64,000 nt of DNA from Macrobrachium rosenbergii (Eukaryota > Arthropoda > Malacostraca > Decapoda > Palaemonidae): the NCBI RefSeq assembly GCF_040412425.1, contig NC_089782.1, forward strand, positions 17,874,122-17,938,121, read 5' to 3'. Position numbers and translations under genes: made by a program. This document shows positions 23,384-33,220 of this stretch, piece after piece. The notes beneath the pieces were generated by a model, which had not been told where the DNA came from, searched no databases, and saw only the letters and a program-made list of their open reading frames with translations. The first letter of the stretch is position 1, and each line of letters opens with the position of its first letter.

Positions 23384-24522
23384 CTGTTTAATACACAGAA
23401 CGAATATTAAGAGGAAAATTTACCTAAAGTCTGATTATGCTGGACAGAAACACTTACACAAATTACAAACATTTTTTTCTCAGTGTAGATTATAATGTAT
23501 CAATAACTGTGAACAAAGACAGAATGAGAGAGATACCTAATAACTTGATGGTATGACCTAATTCAATAATGCCACTTCATGCAATACTGCAATGCTAGCA
23601 ATTGCACACTATAATATGCATTAATAAAGTTTTCTCTACTGGGGCTTTAATTTGGTATAAGATTCACTTAATGATCTTGTGAGGTGGAACAGTCCCAACC
23701 TTCTCCCGTTATATTGAAGTGTGGGAGAAGGATTTGGAACTGTGGCCTATTCTCCTTTCAGAGACTCACCACAGAAGCTTCATGAAGGCCTTGACAAGCA
23801 AATGCTACCTTCACTGTGCATTACATGCAATATATCACCATAATAATTCTGATTTCAATTTTGAGAAAGTTTATTGTTAAGTGGGGTGCTTCTAGAGGAG
23901 CCTGAGAAACTAGAGGATAGGATGGACCAGCAGAATGGAAGACACCAAAGGATACAGATCAACAGCCAGAAAAGCAATATATGGTAATACCAAGATATAA
24001 GAAAAGTGAACTCCCGTGATCATGGGGATGCGTTACATAACCCCCATGAATAGCTAAAATCCACAGATGTTTAAAACCCTCTAAAAACACTTAGAACTTA
24101 TCATTTTGATAGCTTTTTAAAGACAAACCTCTAAAAATGTATACCTGGAAGTATTTTAATAGTTTTATCTAAAAAAGTCCATTTATTCATGAAAATTATG
24201 TAGAAAAATACAGTAATTAGTGAATATTCCTCAGTGAAAAATACTGCGAATGGGCAAATTTTCCATGAATAATGGGTAGATGTGAGAACCCGAATACGGG
24301 GGGGTTTACTGTAAAGTATAAAGTGCTATAATTTAATAAAACAGAAATTCCTTTTTAAACTCCTATGAACTGATCCGGCATATTATTAACTTTAATTACA
24401 AATCAGATAAAACGAAGAATTATTTTAATTTTAGTGATGTATACAGTGAGCACTGTACACTTAAGGAAGTCTGTTCAGAACTCAAAAGAGCATGGATAGA
24501 AGTTTTTATAATAAAACTACGG
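23384..24522 (-). other. Intron 1 segment between exon 2 and DIRS-like copy B
   Basis: Contains the inverted MITE copy at 24011-24311. The part 23640-23870 has a less AT-rich composition but no gene signature. Confidence 0.45.
24011..24311 (-). mobile_element. Pogo/Tigger-style MITE, copy 2
   Basis: Inverted relative to the copy at 16920-17311, with the same internal blocks. Reading the minus strand it starts 'TTTA|CAGTAAACC' followed by a C-run and 'GTATTCGGG'. The opposite end is 'CTCCCGTGATCATGGGGATG', close to the complement of the start, so both terminal inverted repeats are partly preserved here. Confidence 0.7.
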
Positions 24523-24535
24523 TTTGTAATACTTA

Positions 24536-24722
24536 CCTGAACACCTGAATTGGCCCTGGTCATGACCAGACCGAATCCTATCCCTGGTTTTTACCACAAA
24601 GTGGATAATTAACTGTCAGCGTTACCGGTACAGGAAAAAATCTTGTCAAATGAGTTACTTGAGTACCTTGACAACGCTTTCTGCTGCAAATCCTGGCCGA
24701 CCAGGCCGAGATCCCCAATTGA
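24536..24722. repeat. Left inverted terminal repeat of DIRS-like copy B
   Basis: Complementary to 29338-29530 with high similarity. Shared blocks include 'CCTGAACACCTGAATT', 'ACAAAGTGG.TAATTAACTG', 'AGGAAAAAATCTTGTCAAAT' and 'CCGAGATCCCCAATTG'. Confidence 0.9.
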
Positions 24723-24764
24723 GTTGGTCCACTATCCAAATTGATGGGGAGGAGGGCAGGGACT

Positions 24765-24842
24765 TATTCAGGTGTTCAGGCAAGTATTGCAATATTACTT
24801 TGACAGGAAACTTCACATTGCAATACACTCCTGAACACCTGG
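24765..24842. repeat. Internal complementary region (ICR) of DIRS-like copy B
   Basis: The first part, 'ATTCAGGTGTTCAGGCAAGT' continuing 'ATTGCAAT', is the reverse complement of the left end (24523-24551). The last part, 'ATTGCAATACACTCCTGAAC' continuing 'ACCTG', is the reverse complement of the right end (29516-29542). A 20-bp stretch of unrelated sequence separates the halves. Confidence 0.8.
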
Positions 24843-24935
24843 CGCAGCCGATTAACAAAATTTTAGCGAGGTGGGATCAATCTCATTCAGCCTGACCTGT
24901 CAACGGACAAAAGCTGGTAACTCATTATCAGCCTA

Positions 24936-25499
24936 CTATGTGTAAATGAATGTGTCCTCACCTGCTCGCTGGACAGTCTCCAAGCAGCTAGCTTCAATAC
25001 GCGGAGGTTCCAATGGAAGTAATGGAAATGCAGCTGTCTGCGAAGATCGGAAGTAATGGAAATGCAGCTGTCTGAGAAGATCTTTCCTCTCTGGAAGGAA
25101 TATTGGGACCTCCATCAACATGTCCAGAAGGTCTGGAAACCAGGTCTTTGGGAAGGGGCATATCAAAGTCATCTGCGTGTTGACACTGTTTCTGAGTTTG
25201 ATCGAACCTGGATCAACTTCGAAAGGAGGGAATGCATCCACTTGCAGGTTATCCCAGGAGTGCAGCATTGCATCTGTCCTGCAGGACATAAGATCCACTA
25301 ATGGGGAGAAGTAGACCGGGAGACGGAAATTTAACCTGGTGGTGAAAAGATCCACTGTTGCTACATCTCTTCAACAGAAGTTGAACTTCCTCTGAACTAA
25401 GTCCATTTGCCCCAAGAACTTCCCTGCACAATGACTCCAAAACGTCTGCCAATACATTTGGTTTTTTTTTGACCATTTAATTGAGGATGAGAGAAACCT
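24936..25499 (-). pseudogene. Methyltransferase-like domain of DIRS-like copy B
   Basis: The frame at 24936-25355 is open for 139 codons. It begins with the diagnostic 'DLFTTRLNFRLPVYFSP' block (family: DLFAT..N..LPVY.SP), followed by 'DAMLHSWDNLQVDAFPPF', 'WFPDLLDML' and 'LPERKDLLRQLHFHYF', the complete motif series of the DIRS methyltransferase-like domain. A frameshift precedes it: the other frame, 25249-25476, carries the upstream part. A 34-bp duplication at 25015-25082 falls inside. The C-terminus after 'PRIEASCLETVQ' matches the usual end of this polyprotein. Confidence 0.75.
25015..25082. repeat. 34-bp tandem duplication within DIRS-like copy B
   Basis: Unit 'GGAAGTAATGGAAATGCAGC' continuing 'TGTCTGCGAAGATC' occurs at 25015 and 25049 with one mismatch. 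It is not a multiple of three, so it shifts the reading frame in the methyltransferase-like remnant. Confidence 0.95.
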
Positions 25500-26239
25500 G
25501 GAGATACACATCCTGAGGTCCACTGAAATCATCCAACCGTCTCTCCGAACTGAGCAGCATCTGAATGCGAAGTTCCCACGTGAAACTTTGTCGAGACTAT
25601 CAACCGGCTGAGACCGAGAGATCTATAATGGTCTCCAAAAGATCCTCTGCCGCTTTGAATAAACGAAGATTCAGCTGTAAAACCCAGAGAAAGGGGAGGC
25701 TCTAATGCTCCCTTCTCAAAGGCTTGGATCTCTGCTGCCAGCTATCCCCTTGATGCTGGGGATGGGAATAATGTAAATAAACTGGGGAGCCAGATGAGAG
25801 GACGAGAATGAAAAGGACCCTGATCCCTCCCCTTAATACCTCCACTACCCAACTCTCTGCACCCCACTCCTTTGTGTTCCAGAAGGGAGTAGGCAACCTC
25901 CCTACAGGTGCAGGCAGAAGGAACATCTCTACTTTCCGAAAACCCTTCTTAAGCTAAGAAGGTTTTGATATCGAGGCAAGCTGAACTCTTGAGGCAAAAC
26001 GTGGACCTTCTTCGGTGATCAGGGGACTTGGAACGTGACGCTTAGCTGGAGATGACATTCTGGACCCTTTAGGAGATCTGGAACTTTGAGCTGCTCTAAA
26101 AGCCTGTTGTATTCTGCTGCTAATGCTCAAGAGCAAATGGAGACATCACTCCCCCCTAAAAGATTGTTGCTGAACAGAACCCCTCTTATGAATCTAAGGA
26201 TAACGAGGCAGATGATTCAAAAGAAATCCCTCCCTCTTT
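25500..26239 (-). pseudogene. Reverse transcriptase N-terminal remnant, DIRS-like copy B
   Basis: Near 25.54-25.50 kb the minus strand reads a 'GWMISVDL' block, the equivalent of RT motif A ('W..SLDL.DAYLQVP'). Downstream the frame leaves RT and, after only about 140 nt, enters the methyltransferase-like region, so the palm, thumb and RNase H have been deleted. The sequence up to 26.24 kb contains stops in all frames and is presumably gag/RT linker. Confidence 0.5.
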
Positions 26240-26716
26240 CTAAAGAACGTCGTACAGCCACCAGAAATGTGTAGTTTGGTAAGCCAACCCCATAGAAACT
26301 GATGTGATGAGTTTATCAAACAATGCAGGATTGGAGGGGGTATACCTCATCCTGTTTAAAGAACCCCAGTAACCCGGACAACATCCACGTAGAGTGGGAC
26401 AAGGCCTCCGACTGGCTCTTGGAAGGTGTCCCCAAAGTACAAGCCTCCCTAGATGGGTAACTGAGACAGACAATTGATGAAGGAACCTGTGAGAGAAGAA
26501 CCTCCAACAGATTCGTTGAGAGGAACTCCTGACACCCAGAGAAGGGTTACCCGCTACTTTGTAAAACCCCTGAATAGGAACAAAGTTTGAATCCTGCTTG
26601 ACTAACCTGATAATAGCAGCTAACCAGAGTTCGCCTCCCTCAAAAGACCTGCTCGACTTCTGGCCAAACCAGACCAGATTCTTTGATGTTTGAGAGACTA
26701 CTGGTTTCGTTTGCAT
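26240..26716 (-). pseudogene. Gag-like remnant, DIRS-like copy B
   Basis: A 158-codon open stretch whose C-terminal part ('PSNPALFDKLITSVSMGLAY') matches my recollection of a block in gag-like proteins of crustacean DIRS elements. An overlapping frame (26316-26507) continues the same motif region, indicating a frameshift. Confidence 0.45.
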
Positions 26717-28869
26717 ATAGTGATTTGAACATCACACTTTTGGTGTGTAGGCCCTCTTCAGAGCCTGGACTGAGGATAAAGAGAATGGACAAGTCCACCA
26801 TCTTGGTTATACTCACTTTCATTAGCTGAAGAAACTATTATCCGGTACTGGATCCTCTTCTTCAAAGGAACATTCTTTACGCTGACTGGTCCTAATCAAC
26901 CGGAACAGGAAAAGAGACAGGTTGACCACTAGCAAACGCCGAACTCGAAAACTCCAGAATTGCTATTACACGGGTGTGAGGCGGACACTAACATATCTAG
27001 TCGGACTCCACTGAGCCAACCAGAAGTCGCCTTGCAAACCCGCATCACCCAGCGACGATGATGCAATACCTGGGCCGGCTACCCCTGAAGCGACAAACAC
27101 CACCTCCCGAGGCAGAAGTGTTTCGCAACACCCGATCCATGCAAATCCAGACGAATCAGACCTGCATGAGAAGGAATGGAACTGAAATCAAGCTGGTTAC
27201 GGAAGAAGGAGGAAAACTCCTGATGACCCAAAATCAAACCCGAACCCACATTGAACGCCTTAGACGGAGGAACAGAGAAACCTGCAGGAAAAGTTGAGAA
27301 AGAAGAAGAAGGAGAGAAGGAAGAAGCCACACTCAGAGTAAAGCACCAGAGCACCATGATGCTGACAGGTGGGAGAAAGAGACAGCGGGTCCAGAAACTC
27401 AAAGGAGTTTCTAAGGGCGTTACGAGCTACGAACCCAAGGAACTGAAGAAGGTAAATTACCAGCTATCTCAGAGAATGGAGAGGCTCAGGGAACTATCGA
27501 TTACTGGGATATGACTGAATGGCATGAGGTGAACCGCCAACTGCCGTGGCATCTGCAAGAATGCAATGTGAATACATTATGGTTAGAACCATTAAGGACG
27601 AGAAAATAATGAGTTGACATCTCTGCAGCCACCTGAGAAGCATCTAGATCGATGCCTGAGAAACTGCAGGATTAAGGTGGTCATAAAGAAGACGGATCAC
27701 TAGAGGCACAATTCTCCCCAACCTAGAAGAGAGAGAGGGAGCCATGGAAGCTCTTACATCACAGGTTGAACCAAAGAAAAATCTTTGCTCTGCTGAGTTA
27801 GGTTGAACCAAAGAAAAATCTTTGCTCTGCTAAGTTAAAGGCAAAGAAACAGGATGAGCGAACAAAAACTCCCAAGAGCTCTCCGGAGAGCGGACTGAAA
27901 AAGATGATTGAGTAAGGGCAATGGAAGAAGGCTTAAAAGAAATTGGGGAAAAGGAAAATTCTGAAGCCGCCAAAGAAGCCATTGATTTCAAAGAAAGAAA
28001 ATAGGCCGATTCTGTTCCCCCCGCCCCCCCTTGATAATCTTGATGGACATCATTAGCAAATTCAGGAAAATTCTTCAAGACATGATCATGAATATTGGAA
28101 AACCAAAATTAAAACACTGCCTAACTAGTAATCAATAACCTTTAGAGAGACCCAATAAATCTGCATTACATTCAGCAACACTGAAAATCCGATTGCCAGA
28201 ATTATACCACTACAAGACGAAAGAAATTTATCCCTGAAGGAAAAGGAACTCTCAAGAAAAAAGGGAGGTATTCTCCAAAAATTTCAGAGCCACACAAACC
28301 AGAAACCAAATCTGAACGACCTTCACGGATTTAGAAACCTTCTATTTTAAAGAAGCACTGATGGTGAAATAAACCAGAGATGGATCTAAGCCAAACATTA
28401 GGAAAGCCCTGCAAACCTGGAACCAAGAAACTGCACCTTCCTAACTTCTCTTCCTCTGAATACTTCCTAAGTACTAATTCTACTCGTCTGTGTCATACCT
28501 AATTCTAAACCACCCTTAGAACTTACACTCTTGAGAGGAAGGAAATCTGCTGCCAACACTGCCTGCTCAGGCGCTGGGAGAGGATGGCAGATCCTACCTT
28601 CAGAGGTCTGCAGTTCTCGGACCCCCGGCACCTGTTAGGGCTGGATCTGGAACAGGCAAGAGGCTGAAAAAGAACGATTAGAATCTACAACACTAGTACT
28701 ACTATCACTATCTTTAATTTCAGCACTGATCATACAAGTTAGAAAATAGACTAGACATACTAGCTGATAATCATCTTCTAACTTCTTGAATAATTCAGAC
28801 TCTAACGCTTCCTTATCAAGAGCTTGTACCTCTACAGCTGGTTCTAACCTCATACACCTTGAAGCTAAG
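26717..28869 (-). other. Central gag region of DIRS-like copy B, decayed
   Basis: Lies between two gag-like segments and is broken in all frames. The frame at 27830-28078 is Ser/Phe-rich without motifs. A 37-bp tandem duplication (27765-27838) adds another shift. Confidence 0.45.
27765..27838. repeat. 37-bp tandem duplication within DIRS-like copy B
   Basis: Unit 'GTTGAACCAAAGAAAAATCT' continuing 'TTGCTCTGCT.AGTTA' at 27765 and 27802, nearly identical. This suggests a recent slippage event after the element died. Confidence 0.95.
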
Positions 28870-29153
28870 GATTTTCTGTGCTTTTACATAATCTTCATCT
28901 GATCTACTGACCAAGACCTACACTCGTCACATCTTACTGACATTACATTGAATCTTTCTACATGATATACAAAGAGAATGTCTGTCATGCTTGAGGGTAC
29001 TCATCCTATGCTTGCAGGCTGTACATGATCGATGAGCGGTAGCATCTCCAGTAGTAGAGCTTGGTCGTCAAGGCTGTAGCAGAAGTGGAAGCAGCGGCGC
29101 TAACCGATGGGGGCGTCTTCCTGTCTGATTTATCCATCTCAAAATCCAAAAAC
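28870..29153 (-). pseudogene. Gag N-terminal remnant with cysteine motif, DIRS-like copy B
   Basis: The minus strand has an ATG opening 'MDKSDRKTPPSVSAAAST' (near 29.14 kb). After a frameshift near 29.05 kb it continues in a neighbouring frame through 'SCTACKHRM', 'HSLCISCR' and a further Cys, a CxxC...CxxC pattern seen at the start of DIRS gag proteins. This places the 5' end of the coding region about 200 bp inside the right inverted repeat. Confidence 0.55.
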
Positions 29154-29337
29154 AAAGCCAAAGTCAAAAACTGGGAGAGAAGTTCCAAAACCAGTCAATA
29201 AAATACAAATCCAGGAGAAAGGGCGATGAAAACAGTTCAAGTCGTTATCTGATATCTAAAATACTTACAAGGGGGTCGGCCTAAAGACCAAAAAGTTCGC
29301 CTGATGCAGGATACATCCACACAGCACGGTGAACTGA

Positions 29338-29530
29338 TAACAATTGGGGATCTCGGTCTCGTTCGGCCGGGATTTGCAGCAGCGTTGTCAATGGTACCTC
29401 AGGTAACTCATTTGACAAGATTTTTTCCTGTAGCGTTGGTAACGCTGACAGTTAATTACCCACTTTGTGGGTAAAATTATGGGGATATAGTTCGGGCTGG
29501 TTAGTGGCCAGGCTAATTCAGGTGTTCAGG
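29338..29530. repeat. Right inverted terminal repeat of DIRS-like copy B
   Basis: Complementary to 24536-24722 and ends in 'AATTCAGGTGTTCAGG', followed by 'GAGTGTATTGCAATAC', which is the portion mirrored in the ICR. Confidence 0.9.
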
Positions 29531-29708
29531 GAGTGTATTGCAATACAATATTTAATTTGCAATGATAATTATATGAAATTTATTGCATTTTTTTATCATT
29601 AGGAAAAAATTTGGCCATTATCAATCAACTCAATACAGAATTTTCATTCATTTTAAAATCATGATGCTAACACAATAATGAGAGCTTCTGTTTGGGCTGA
29701 AAGCTTAC

Positions 29709-29899
29709 TTGCGCTATAAGCACCTGGGGACATATAAGTCTCCAAGGATGGGTGTATGCCCTCCTGGTTGGGAGATGCTTCAGTGTTTTCATGAAGGCTC
29801 ACTTCAACTGTCTCCTCCTCGCGTGACTCGCAGCAGCTAAAAGCCTCTTGCTCTGTCTCGTGTAATGTCATGCATGCTTCACAGGCAAATTTACGGCTC
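29709..29899 (-). CDS. Exon upstream of the Myb/SANT domain (exon 1 of the supported chain); Cys/Glu-rich
   Basis: The acceptor 'CCTTTTTTACAG|GAGCCG' opens a 191-nt exon ending at a strong donor, 'AGCGCAA|GTAAGC'. It enters needing two nucleotides from an upstream exon and leaves with one nucleotide, which combines with the two at the start of exon 2 to give an in-frame join. The product starts 'SRKFACEACMTLHETEQEAF', with a CxxC pair, then 'SCCESREEETVEV', and is acidic. Two CxxC/CC clusters may bind metal but do not match a finger I know. The frame also runs on through the donor to a TGA at 29659, so read-through would give a short alternative C-terminus. Confidence 0.7.
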
Positions 29900-31779
29900 C
29901 TGTAAAAAAGGCAAGGCAATTAACACAACACTGACATAGGGTTCTTACTTCCTGCAGTAATTGTGGTATCTTGATATTGTAAACAAGGAACTTTACAATA
30001 CAAAAAAAGAAGAGTTATAATAAGTTGAAAATACACCACCAGATTTATAAGTACATGTACAGTAAAAACTTGATGGGGATTCTTTCCAGTATAGCTACAC
30101 AGTAACAAAACCTTCCTGTTTCTGTGACCTTTAAAACTTGAATATTCAAAGGCCCTGATTTTCAATAAAATCTGAATGAATTTGCACAGTATAGTTTACT
30201 ACTGTTACTACATATGCATTAATATTGAGGTGTGAATCCCAAAAATTACACGAGGACTGCATTCAAGGGCCCCTTTCAATCAAAATATGTTTCTTTTCCC
30301 AAATGTTGAACATAAAGGCTTGTCCAGTCCTGCACCTACCAACAGCATGTTGTTGAGTCCTATACTCATCAATGTTTTCAAGTACAGAACTGTACTTATC
30401 AGTGTTTTCAAGTATAGAACTGCATTTATCAATGCTTTCAAGTACAGTACTATGGTTCACTACAGATTAAATAAAACAACTTCAGTCACTTTTGGGAAGA
30501 CAACACTACACTGCTGTATACTGGGTTAAATTAAGAAATACTCCTTTATTGTTATTTTCTAAAGTCTGCAAGCTTCTAGACTTTCTCCAATCTATATACA
30601 ACTTTCAAACAGAAGTAAGCAGTGGCATATTGGTGATGTCACACCATGCAAATGGGTTATTTGTCCCTAATCTAACTCAATGATTTAAGTTTGTTTGAAT
30701 GAAAGACATTGTAATAGAAAGTCTAACATTACAAAATAAACTTCCTATTTAATAAAAGTTTAAGTCAAGGTTTTAATATGTTTCACCCAATTATATATTT
30801 TAATTTCCATTTAAAAAAATAAGGTGGTTCACTGATGTGAGTCACTCTAACTGCCAATCAATTTCTAAAAATCAGCTTTTCTGCATTAATCCTGAATAAA
30901 ACCAATATTTTTTTTAGAAATTATAAACACACTTAAATGACTTTATAAGTTTAAACATTATTTTGCAAGAGCCAAAAGATTTACAGTATCAGTAACCTTT
31001 TTAATTTGTTAAAGTTGTTGGTTTTGATATTTCACATTTGTTACTGTTATTCTAGAATTTTCAGTCATTTCTGAACTTTAAAGACAACAACATTTCCATT
31101 CAAAACCAAATCAACTCTGCTTTCAATTGGCATGGAACATATAGCCTATAATTCTAGCTCCAGTTTATTTCACTTTCATATATAGAACTGAATCTCAATA
31201 CGACCAAACTTAACCAGCTTTTCTCAGAGTTTTGAGATTATAACAAAAACTGAGAGGCATCACTCGCTGTTAAAATCATACAGCAGTTTACTGAAAAAAC
31301 TTTATATCATTAAGCAGCTAAAACATGACTTGAAAATAATGAAAAATAACACATTATTTCTACTAAAAGGGCTTAGCTTAGCAAATCCCTGGCAATGCTA
31401 GTAAGCATATAAACAGCCTACTGATGCAAGGCTTTAATTTTGTTATACATTTCATTATGAAAAGATTTTAATAATGTTAAAAAAAAGTTTCTGGAAGTTT
31501 CAGAGAAAAAGGAAGATGGCTAACCATAATAGGCCTAACCTACCCTAAATGAGCTTAATCCCCAAGGATGGGTGCTGGAAATATATGTACCGAGCCAATC
31601 ACAACACCATTATGGCATAAATGACATCAAAACTGCATTGTTCCTCCAATTCTATAAAGCACCCTTGGTAGATCTAAGTAGTAGCTCTGTGGTGGCGATT
31701 TCCTTCTAACCTGACTTTTTCTACAGTTTTTTGGTTGCTAATTATGGATTTACCTTCAATTTTTGTTGCATGAATGTAA
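29900..31779 (-). other. Upstream intron or 5' flank of the minus-strand gene
   Basis: AT-rich, with no coding exon recognised. Holds the 30-bp triplication at 30361-30450. The frame at 30287-30529 is open only because that repeat lacks stops in one frame. Confidence 0.5.
30361..30450. repeat. 30-bp tandem repeat, 3 copies
   Basis: Unit 'TATACTCATCAATGTTTTCA' continuing 'AGTACAGAAC' at 30361, 30391 and 30421, about 85-90% identical. The period is a multiple of three, so one frame stays open on each strand. Confidence 0.95.
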
Positions 31780-32085
31780 TTAACTTGTAATTAACCCCTG
31801 AAGTCCATCCAACAAGGGGTTTCCATACGCGATCTTCACAAGACAGAGCACGGTCATGTCTGTTTGGAACAGTGCATATCCCGTCCGGCAAGTGCAATAA
31901 CTTGTTAACATATGGGTACCGGACACCCCCGGGCCAGTATTAAACACGGCGAAGCGACATCCATTTGGCCGACAACAAACAAATGCACCGCCAGTATTAG
32001 AAGCCCTAAAAGTGTAGAAAAAACCAGTTTCCAAGGTTAAAACAGGTGCAGAGCCAATACTTAGAATTACCGCAGCCTTTACCAT
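31780..32085 (-). CDS. Candidate first coding exon or small gene; cysteine-rich ORF
   Basis: A 101-codon ORF with an ATG in strong Kozak context ('AAGAAATGG'). It is richer in CpG than surrounding DNA and has a minus-strand 'AGTATATATAA' about 35-45 bp upstream. It encodes 'GFFYTF', then 'GGAFVCCRPNGCRFAVF', 'THML', 'SYCTCRTGYALF'. This Cys/His spacing loosely recalls FLYWCH-like fingers but is not a clear match. It is the nearest plausible coding piece upstream of the exon at 29709-29899. Possible donors that leave two nucleotides, as that exon requires ('ATCGC|GTATGG' or 'CAGGG|GTTAAT'), exist but are weak. It may also be an independent small gene or chance. Confidence 0.4.
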   Translation of the reverse strand: MVKAAVILSIGSAPVLTLETGFFYTFRASNTGGAFVCCRPNGCRFAVFNTGPGVSGTHMLTSYCTCRTGYALFQTDMTVLCLVKIAYGNPLLDGLQGLITS

Positions 32086-33079
32086 TTCTTTGACAAATGT
32101 TTACTACTCCGCCCATATGTTATATATACTAAACACAGATTCAGGCTACTTTTTTTACTGGAAATTGCTGTTTTTAGGGTAGGCACTTACAAAATAAGCA
32201 TAAATTATATCTTCCTTTTGAGTAATTAGGTTCATGAAAACCTATAAGCTGTGATATACATTTTAGGTTGGTGACACAAGAAACCAGATGAAATGAACAT
32301 CGACTTCATTGTCAAATAATAAGTAAAAAAACTAGAAGCATAGGCTTTGATAGTGAAGATTTACAAGTTTTAGCCATAATTTGTCGACATGACTGCATAT
32401 TGGGAGTATAACTAAAGTATTCATGATAGGCTAGCCTGCGTTGTATAACTCATCCAAGCTTAACATGGCCTAGGATAACACTAGTTTAACATCCTAACCT
32501 TTGGGTGGCTGAACATAGCCTAACCCTCTTTACCCTAAACGTACTATTAACACCATTTATTACCCATATACAAATAAATTTGCTATAATGAATAATTGTT
32601 ACAAATATTTCGGTATTCCAAGGCAAATGATTGTGACCTCTACGTTACCCTAATCCAAAAATTATTTATACGAATCATGCTGACATTTACGAAGCTTACG
32701 GCTAACCACCGAATAGGAGAGTAGAAGGGCCTTAATTAATGAGCAAGTAGCCCTAAGGTCTTCCCTATAAATGTAAAAGAACACGGTATTTCAAAGGTTA
32801 TTCACGAAGAAACATAACCTGGCAACCATACCAACAATAACAAAGGATTTAATTGGGAAATAGTAAGTTTGTTTACAATGGTTACAAATCGTTTCTGGTT
32901 AAACGCATCAACATAAGATGGACGTTTAAAAACAAAATAAAATAATGAAATTCCAATCGTGTCTTTGGTAATATCACTTGTGAAATTATACTTATGTACT
33001 TGACGAAAACTGTCGGTATCTCCATAAGTTTGAGTGCGTGAAGATAACTCCTTCGATTTATCATAAATGTGCGAAAGAT
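32086..33079. other. No gene seen; possible promoter side of the minus-strand gene
   Basis: Apart from the TATA-like stretch at 32120-32130 no element could be assigned. Short frames here are not convincing. Confidence 0.4.
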
Positions 33080-33220
33080 ATGGCGGAGGTTAAAACGCGT
33101 TGTAACCAGGACGGGATCGCTTCGCCTCGAGTGGTTCGGTTATGGTTGAAACGGGGTTTGAATGCCGAGTTAAACAAACACAATCGTTTCCGTAATGAAA
33201 CTTTTTTTTCAGCTGAATAA
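33080..33220 (+). CDS. Small ORF, 46 codons, unknown
   Basis: It opens with 'AGATATGGCGG' (good Kozak context) and encodes 'MAEVKTRCNQDGIASPRVVR' onward to a TAA at 33218. CpG density is higher than around it. It could be the first exon of a plus-strand gene that diverges from the minus-strand gene, or chance. No donor-acceptor pair was found to extend it. Confidence 0.2.
   Translation: MAEVKTRCNQDGIASPRVVRLWLKRGLNAELNKHNRFRNETFFSAE

Larger units (their letters stand above)
24523..29545 (-). mobile_element. DIRS-like retrotransposon, degenerate copy B, about 5.0 kb, lacking the recombinase
   Basis: Inverted terminal repeats (24536-24722 and 29338-29530) flank the element and an internal complementary region lies at 24765-24842. 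On the minus strand from right to left come a gag N-terminus with a cysteine motif (about 29.19-28.87 kb), a gag C-terminal segment (26.72-26.24 kb), an RT motif A remnant (about 25.55 kb) and a methyltransferase-like domain (25.36-24.94 kb). That domain runs almost directly into the ICR, leaving no room for the tyrosine recombinase present in copy A. Most of RT and all of RNase H are missing between 25.50 and 25.36 kb. It is inserted in intron 1 in the gene's orientation, its edge only about 165 bp from exon 1 at 29709. Confidence 0.8.

Noticed and set aside
25056..25314. Plus-strand ORFs within DIRS copy B
   Set aside because: They are antisense shadows of the methyltransferase-like domain on the minus strand.
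30287..30529. An 80-codon plus-strand ORF with a repeated 'VFKYRTA' phrase
   Set aside because: The repeat at protein level comes from the 30-bp tandem triplication. No independent evidence of coding.
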